Source: JABFRJ01 sp031365465
Lineage (GTDB): Bacteria; Pseudomonadota; Alphaproteobacteria; Rhizobiales; Hyphomicrobiaceae
Assembly: GCA_031365465.1 (NCBI GenBank)
Contig: JANLYD010000065.1
Span: forward strand, 1 to 27,928
DNA length: 27,928 bases
Reading direction: 5' to 3'
The position numbers and the translations under genes were made by a program. The notes under the pieces are model-generated. The model was not told the origin of the DNA and did no database searches. It saw only the letters and a program-made list of their open reading frames with translations. Positions 23,869 to 27,928 of this stretch are shown here, piece by piece. How positions within the stretch are numbered: position 1 is the first letter of the stretch; every line of letters starts with the position of its first letter.

Positions 23869-23909
23869 GACATCAAGTCGGTCGCAGACGGCACTTTGGA
23901 GTGCAACGC

Positions 23910-25277
23910 ATGGCGCAAATGACGGTCGGCACCGCAGCCCCTCGCAAGCCAATTTATAAAAGCCTGTACGTGCAGGTTCTGACCGCGATCGCCATCGGGG
24001 TCCTGCTCGGCCATTTCTATCCCGAAATCGGCGAGATGATGAAGCCGCTCGGCGACGCCTTCATCAAGATGATCAAGATGATCATCGCGCCCATCATTTT
24101 CTGCACCGTGGTCCACGGCATCGCCAGCATGCAGGACATGAAGAAGGTCGGCCGCGTCGGCCTGAAGTCGCTGCTCTATTTCGAGTTGGTGACGACGCTT
24201 GCCCTCGTCATCGGTCTCTTGGTGTCGAATATCCTGCGCCCCGGCGTCGGAATGAACATCGACGCGAGCGCCATCGATACCAAAGCCATTGCCGGCTTCG
24301 TCGCCAAGTCCAAGGATCAGAGTACGCTTGCGTTCCTGATGGACATCATTCCGAACACGGTCGTCGGCGCCTTCGCACAAGGCGAAATCCTGCAGGTCCT
24401 CTTCTTTGCCATTCTGTTTGCCTTCGGCCTGCAAGGACTGGGAGAGCGCGGCAAGGTGCTCCTCGGTGTCATCGACCAGGTCAGCCACGCGTTGTTCGGT
24501 GTCGTCGGCATCATCATGAAGGTCGCGCCCATCGGGGCCTTCGGCGCCATGGCGTTTACGATCGGCAAGTATGGCGTTGCCACGCTGTTCTCGCTCGCCA
24601 AGCTGATGATCGCCTTCTACGCGACCTGTGTGATTTTCATCGTTGTCGTGTTGGGCTTCTTCGCATGGCTTGCCGGCTTCAACATCTTCAAGTTCATCCG
24701 CTACATCAAGGAAGAGCTGTTGATCGTCCTCGGCACGTCGTCGTCCGAGTCCGTGCTGCCGCGCATGATCGCCAAGATGGAAAACCTCGGCTGCGAAAAA
24801 TCGGTCGTCGGCTTGGTCATTCCGACCGGATATTCTTTCAACCTGGACGGCACCTGCATCTATCTCACGATGGCGGCACTGTTTCTGGCGCAAGCAACCA
24901 ATACCGATCTCACGTTATTCCAACAGCTCGGCATCATCAGCATTCTCCTGCTGACGTCCAAAGGCGCCGCCGGCGTCACCGGCTCCGGGTTCATCGTGCT
25001 GGCGGCGACGCTCGCGACGGTCGGTACCATCCCCGTCGCCTCGATCGCTCTCATCCTCGGCGTCGACCGCTTCATGTCGGAAGCGCGTGCCCTGACCAAT
25101 CTCATCGGCAACGGCGTGGCAACCATCGTCGTGTCGCGTTGGGAGGGCGCGCTTGATGTGGCGCGTATGCACGCCCATCTGGATCAGGAAACGGCCGAGG
25201 AAGCCGACAACCCCGAGCGTGTGCTCGTACAGGACGATATCGCCGCAGCCGGTCCGCTCAAGTCGCTGCAGATGTAG
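23910..25277 (+). CDS. dctA: C4-dicarboxylate transporter (DAACS family)
   Basis: A 455-aa inner-membrane symporter for succinate, fumarate and malate with H+ or Na+, of the glutamate-transporter fold. About eight membrane helices are visible plus two re-entrant hairpins. The HP1 signature is GTSSSESVLPRM (275-286) and the TM7 motif is SFNLDGT (309-315). The HP2 region is KGAAGVTGSGF (351-361), and TM8 is GVDRFMSEARALTNLIGN (384-401) with its substrate-binding Asp and Asn residues. The start at 23910 is set by GGAG 8 nt upstream; an in-frame GTG at 23901 overlaps that site. No dctBD two-component genes lie nearby, and I found no correctly spaced sigma-54 site. The thioesterase follows after 23 nt, so they may share a transcript. 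Confidence 0.96.
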   Translation: MAQMTVGTAAPRKPIYKSLYVQVLTAIAIGVLLGHFYPEIGEMMKPLGDAFIKMIKMIIAPIIFCTVVHGIASMQDMKKVGRVGLKSLLYFELVTTLALVIGLLVSNILRPGVGMNIDASAIDTKAIAGFVAKSKDQSTLAFLMDIIPNTVVGAFAQGEILQVLFFAILFAFGLQGLGERGKVLLGVIDQVSHALFGVVGIIMKVAPIGAFGAMAFTIGKYGVATLFSLAKLMIAFYATCVIFIVVVLGFFAWLAGFNIFKFIRYIKEELLIVLGTSSSESVLPRMIAKMENLGCEKSVVGLVIPTGYSFNLDGTCIYLTMAALFLAQATNTDLTLFQQLGIISILLLTSKGAAGVTGSGFIVLAATLATVGTIPVASIALILGVDRFMSEARALTNLIGNGVATIVVSRWEGALDVARMHAHLDQETAEEADNPERVLVQDDIAAAGPLKSLQM

Positions 25278-25300
25278 CGGTCCATAGCCTGCCAGTTTTA

Positions 25301-25804
25301 ATGACTGAACCCCTGATCTTGTGCGCGATGAAGAAAACCCAACCGTTTCGCTATTTTCTGCGCGTTCGCTACGGCGAGTGCGACCAGCAGGGCGTGGTCT
25401 ATAACGCGCGCTACGCAGACTATGTCGATCTCGCGTGTACGGAGTTCTTGAACGCTGCACTGGGCCGTTCCAGCGTCGCGGGCGGTGGCTTCGAAGTCCA
25501 GGTGGTCAAGCTGCTGATCGAGTGGACGGCGCCTGCAAAATACGACGACGCGCTCGAAATCTCCGTGCAACTGAAGTCCATGGGCACGACGTCGTTCACG
25601 CTGCAGTTCGAGATGTGCAAGGCCGGCGCCAGCGACACCATCGTCCAAGCCGAGACCGTCAACGTGCATGTCGATCCGAAGACTTGGACGAAGTCGCCAG
25701 TCCCGGACGTGATGCGTGAGCGGTTGATGGCTGGCGCTCGCGGCCAGATCGTCGACCACGCCGGCGTTTTTGCCTCGACTGTCGCGCGGCACCCATCCGG
25801 CTGA
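25301..25804 (+). CDS. Acyl-CoA thioesterase, 4HBT hotdog fold (YbgC-like)
   Basis: A 167-aa single-hotdog thioesterase that hydrolyses an acyl-CoA; the exact substrate is unknown. The characteristic N-terminal active-site block is RVRYGECDQQGVVYNARYADYVD, with the likely catalytic Asp28. The middle IEWTAPAKYDDALEISVQLKSMGTTSFTLQFEM is the usual hotdog strand pattern. Either ATG 25301 or ATG 25328 (MKKTQPFRYFLRVRYGE) could be the start. Neither has a strong ribosome binding site, and family proteins usually begin close to the second. It lies 23 nt after dctA and is probably read through from it. A short palindrome (25804-25818, AGCGCC-GAA-GGCGCT) lies over the stop. Confidence 0.9.
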   Translation: MTEPLILCAMKKTQPFRYFLRVRYGECDQQGVVYNARYADYVDLACTEFLNAALGRSSVAGGGFEVQVVKLLIEWTAPAKYDDALEISVQLKSMGTTSFTLQFEMCKAGASDTIVQAETVNVHVDPKTWTKSPVPDVMRERLMAGARGQIVDHAGVFASTVARHPSG

Positions 25805-25818
25805 GCGCCGAAGGCGCT

Positions 25819-25844
25819 GGAACTCTATTGCGCCGGCACTCGTT
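25819..25844 (+). promoter_or_regulatory. EcfG-type general stress response promoter
   Basis: GGAAC (25819-25823) and CGTT (25841-25844) are separated by exactly 17 nt. This matches the GGAAC-N16/17-CGTT consensus of the alphaproteobacterial general stress sigma factor EcfG. A start near 25851 would leave a short leader holding GGAG (25866-25869) before the DUF892 start at 25877. DUF892 genes are typical members of this regulon. Confidence 0.8.
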
Positions 25845-25876
25845 TCGCGGCTGCCGAACCACGATGGAGCGATGCC

Positions 25877-26383
25877 ATGGGACTTTTCTCAGCAAACATC
25901 AAGACAATGGACGACCTGTTCACCCACACTCTGCAAGACATTTATTATGCCGAAAATAAAATCGTCAAATCGCTACCGACGATGATCGACAACGCGACCA
26001 GCGCCGACCTCAAGAACGGTCTGCAGGCGCACCTGGTCGAAACCAAAACGCATGTGCAGCGCCTGGAAAAGGTCTTCCAGATGCTCGGTCAGAGCGCAAA
26101 ATCCGTCGATTGCCCAGCCATTGACGGCATCCTCGACGAAGCCAGCGAAGTCACTGGCGACGTGGGCGACAAAACCGTGCTCGACGCGGCGATCATCGCG
26201 TCCGGGCAAGCCGTCGAGCATTACGAAATCACCCGCTACGGCTCGTTGATTTCTTGGGCCAAGACGCTCGGCCGGAACGACGTCGCCGATGTGCTGACCC
26301 AGACGCTCAACGAAGAAAAAGCGGCCGACCAGAAGCTGACCATGCTGGCCGAAAGCGGCGTCAACATGAGCGCGACACGCTGA
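25877..26383 (+). CDS. DUF892 / YciF-type ferritin-like stress protein
   Basis: 168 aa, all-helical four-helix-bundle protein of the DUF892 family (E. coli YciE/YciF). The opening block MDDLFTHTLQDIYYAENKIVKSLPTMI is the family signature. Glu/His residues placed along the helices suit a di-iron or metal site: YYAEN, LVETKTHVQRLEKVF, QAVEHYEITRYG and EEKAADQKL. The biochemical role is not established; members are induced by osmotic, desiccation and general stress. The start at 25877 has GGAG 7 nt upstream; an out-of-frame ATG at 25872 is ignored. The gene has its own EcfG-type promoter and a terminator after its stop, so it is probably a single-gene unit. It is convergent with trpD. Confidence 0.93.
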   Translation: MGLFSANIKTMDDLFTHTLQDIYYAENKIVKSLPTMIDNATSADLKNGLQAHLVETKTHVQRLEKVFQMLGQSAKSVDCPAIDGILDEASEVTGDVGDKTVLDAAIIASGQAVEHYEITRYGSLISWAKTLGRNDVADVLTQTLNEEKAADQKLTMLAESGVNMSATR

Positions 26384-26405
26384 TTTCATTACAGCGCGTA
26401 AATCG

Positions 26406-26437
26406 AAGCCGCCGGTGGAAACGCCGGCGGTTTCTTG
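26406..26437 (+). terminator. Rho-independent terminator after the DUF892 gene
   Basis: CCGCCGG (26409-26415) pairs with CCGGCGG (26424-26430), extended by A-T and G-T pairs at the base, and TTTCTTG follows on the plus strand. It lies 22 nt after the stop and just before the end of the convergent trpD. Confidence 0.85.
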
Positions 26438-26443
26438 CGTTGG

Positions 26444-27475
26444 TCAGCGTCCGCCGTTGGTCACCGATATCAGCCGCGCCAGGGCTGCTTTCGCAGCGCC
26501 GCTGTCGATCGAAGCTTCGGCAAGCTTGACGCCGCTGGGCAGGTCGGCAACCACGCCACCGATAATCAGAGCCGCTGCCGTATTCAGCAACACGATATCC
26601 CGGAACGGCCCCGCCTTGCCGTCCAGCACGCCGCGAATGGCCATCGCATTGTGAGCGGCGTCGCCCCCCTTGAGATCGGATAGTTTCGCCGGCGGCAATC
26701 CTGCGTCCTGCGGCGTGATTTCGAACACGCTCACTTTGCCATCCTTCACTTCGGCAACGTCCGTCGAACCTGTGGTGGTGAGTTCGTCGAGCCCGTCGTG
26801 GCCATGCACGACCCACACGTGATCGACTCCGATCTTGGCCAGCACGTGAGCGACGGGTTCGACCCACTGCCACGAATAGACGCCCAGAATCTGGCGGCGC
26901 ACAGAGGCGGGATTACACAGCGGCCCCAGCAGATTGAAAATCGTACGCACGCCCAGTTCGGCCCGCACCGGGGCCCAGTTTTTCATGGCCGGATGATGAT
27001 TGGGCGCGAACATGAACCCGACGCCGGCTTCGGCAATGGCGCGCTCGATAGTGGCATTGTCGACATCCAATTTAATGCCGAGCGATGAAAGCACATCGGA
27101 CGCGCCCGCCAGCGAGGAGACCGAACGATTGCCGTGCTTGGCGATCTTCAATCCAGCGCCGGCGGCGACGAGGCTTGCGCAAGTCGACACGTTGTAGGTT
27201 CCGTGGTGGTCGCCGCCCGTGCCCACGATGTCGACGGCCCCTGCCGGTGCGTTGACGCGCCGCATGCGCGACCGCATCATGCGTACAGCGCCGGTAATCT
27301 CTTCGACGGTTTCGCCGCGCACTCGCAGCGCCATCAGCAACGCGCCCATTTGTGCCTGCGTCGCATGCCCCTCGGTGATGATTTCGAGCGCCCGGCACAT
27401 TTCATCTTCGCTCAAGGTTTTGTTGTCGGCGACCTTGGCGATGTAGTTTTTCAGCGTCGCGATCGGCATGGACAT
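26444..27475 (-). CDS. trpD: Anthranilate phosphoribosyltransferase
   Basis: A 343-aa second enzyme of tryptophan synthesis, joining anthranilate and PRPP. The PRPP/Mg glycine loop is VGTGGDHHGTYNVST (84-98). KHGNRSVSSLAGASDVL (113-129), NHHPAMK around 159-165 and FNLLGPLCNPA are the expected anthranilate- and PRPP-binding blocks. The loop reads GGDHHGT where GGDGSGT or GGDASGS is commoner, a mild variant. The start could be 27475 or the in-frame ATG at 27469, which has AGAG 6 nt upstream. It lies 47 nt after the trpG-type gene on the same strand and is surely co-transcribed with it. The trpC gene, which often follows trpD in Rhizobiales, is not here: the next gene is the convergent DUF892 gene. 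Confidence 0.96.
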   Translation of the reverse strand: MSMPIATLKNYIAKVADNKTLSEDEMCRALEIITEGHATQAQMGALLMALRVRGETVEEITGAVRMMRSRMRRVNAPAGAVDIVGTGGDHHGTYNVSTCASLVAAGAGLKIAKHGNRSVSSLAGASDVLSSLGIKLDVDNATIERAIAEAGVGFMFAPNHHPAMKNWAPVRAELGVRTIFNLLGPLCNPASVRRQILGVYSWQWVEPVAHVLAKIGVDHVWVVHGHDGLDELTTTGSTDVAEVKDGKVSVFEITPQDAGLPPAKLSDLKGGDAAHNAMAIRGVLDGKAGPFRDIVLLNTAAALIIGGVVADLPSGVKLAEASIDSGAAKAALARLISVTNGGR

Positions 27476-27522
27476 CTCTGGATTTGGCATTGAGGAAACG
27501 AAGCTGCCTGCGACCGCCGGGC

Positions 27523-27928
27523 CTACGCCTCGACGCGTTTGGCCTTGCTGTTGCGGTGCCGCACCGGCAACCCGGCCAGCGCCAGAAAATTGGCGATCAA
27601 CGCGTGCCCATGTTCTGACGCGATGCTTTCGGGATGAAATTGCACGCCGTGCACGGGATGCGTCTTGTGCGCGAGGCCCATGATGGTGCCGTCCGACGTC
27701 TCGGCCGTGACGCTCAAGGCCGCCGGCAGGCTGGACTTGTCGACGATCAGCGAGTGGTAGCGCGTCACCTCGAAACTCTCGGGCAAGCCTTTGAACAGGC
27801 TGACGCCCTTGTGATGCAGCGTCGACAGCTTGCCGTGCATCGGAACTTGCGCGCGGATCACGCGGCCGCCATACGCCTGCCCGATCGCCTGATGGCCCAG
27901 ACACACGCCGAGCAGCGGGATCTTCGGA
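27523..27928 (-). CDS. trpG: Anthranilate synthase glutamine amidotransferase component (partial)
   Basis: The C-terminal about 134 residues of a class I glutamine amidotransferase; the N-terminus lies beyond the right edge. The nucleophile elbow GVCLGHQ is at the very edge, and the His/Glu pair of the triad is in HPVHGVQFHPESIASEHG. It supplies ammonia from glutamine to TrpE for anthranilate. TrpG and PabA are close relatives and one protein may serve both; the trpD neighbour favours the tryptophan role. The tail (PVRHRNSKAKRVEA) is basic. The cut is by the window edge, not a mutation. Confidence 0.93.
   Translation of the reverse strand, partial: PKIPLLGVCLGHQAIGQAYGGRVIRAQVPMHGKLSTLHHKGVSLFKGLPESFEVTRYHSLIVDKSSLPAALSVTAETSDGTIMGLAHKTHPVHGVQFHPESIASEHGHALIANFLALAGLPVRHRNSKAKRVEA

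Noticed and set aside
23887..23905. Sigma-54 site before dctA (GGCAC...TGC)
   Set aside because: The GG-to-GC distance is one base too long, the -12 half is weak, and the sequence overlaps the ribosome binding site.

Overview
The window is GC-rich, densely coded DNA that looks like a chromosomal segment of an alphaproteobacterium, most likely of the Hyphomicrobiales (Rhizobiales) side. Pointers are the short-form HisG paired with HisZ, an RNase E with a large insert in its S1 domain, the order rne(-) / amidase(+) / PBP1A(+), an EcfG-type stress promoter, and repeat elements whose translations (LPNPPPQGGRE, SPHVGEAGAS) I recall from that group. This placement is inference; no rRNA or other phylogenetic marker was compared.

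Layout. 92-6278, minus strand: uvrA (nucleotide excision repair), a histidine phosphatase, and a bifunctional enoyl-CoA hydratase/3-hydroxyacyl-CoA dehydrogenase. The last two are probably co-transcribed, 7 nt apart. 6478-7506, plus: an HtrA-type serine protease without a visible signal peptide. 7507-7733: an AT-rich gap between two convergent genes, holding a promoter-like pair followed by a strong terminator, which I read as a candidate small RNA. 7734-8414, minus: a TerC-family membrane protein. 8636-12804, plus: a small lipoprotein, a DedA-family membrane protein, a class I methyltransferase and dxs (isoprenoid precursor synthesis). 12845-12942: a long inverted-repeat element between the convergent dxs and hisG. 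12986-14865, minus: hisZ-hisG, which together form the two-part enzyme for the first step of histidine synthesis. 15018-18404, minus: rne. 18405-19342: a 938-nt gap carrying the rne leader and the amidase promoter region. 19343-23756, plus: an N-acetylmuramoyl-L-alanine amidase and a class A penicillin-binding protein, both acting on the cell wall. 23910-26383, plus: dctA (C4-dicarboxylate uptake), a hotdog-fold thioesterase, and a DUF892 ferritin-like gene with a near-ideal EcfG promoter. 26444-27928, minus: trpD and the C-terminal part of a trpG-type glutamine amidotransferase, which runs off the right edge.

Most of the content is housekeeping. I see no CRISPR array, prophage, transposase, toxin-antitoxin pair or defence island. 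The points most worth a second look are the candidate small RNA with C-rich loops (about 7623-7710), the roughly 85-codon in-frame insertion in uvrA built from two palindromic repeat elements (about 2291-2545), the EcfG promoter before the DUF892 gene (25819-25844), the greatly expanded RNase E, and the small upstream ORF overlapping the amidase start.
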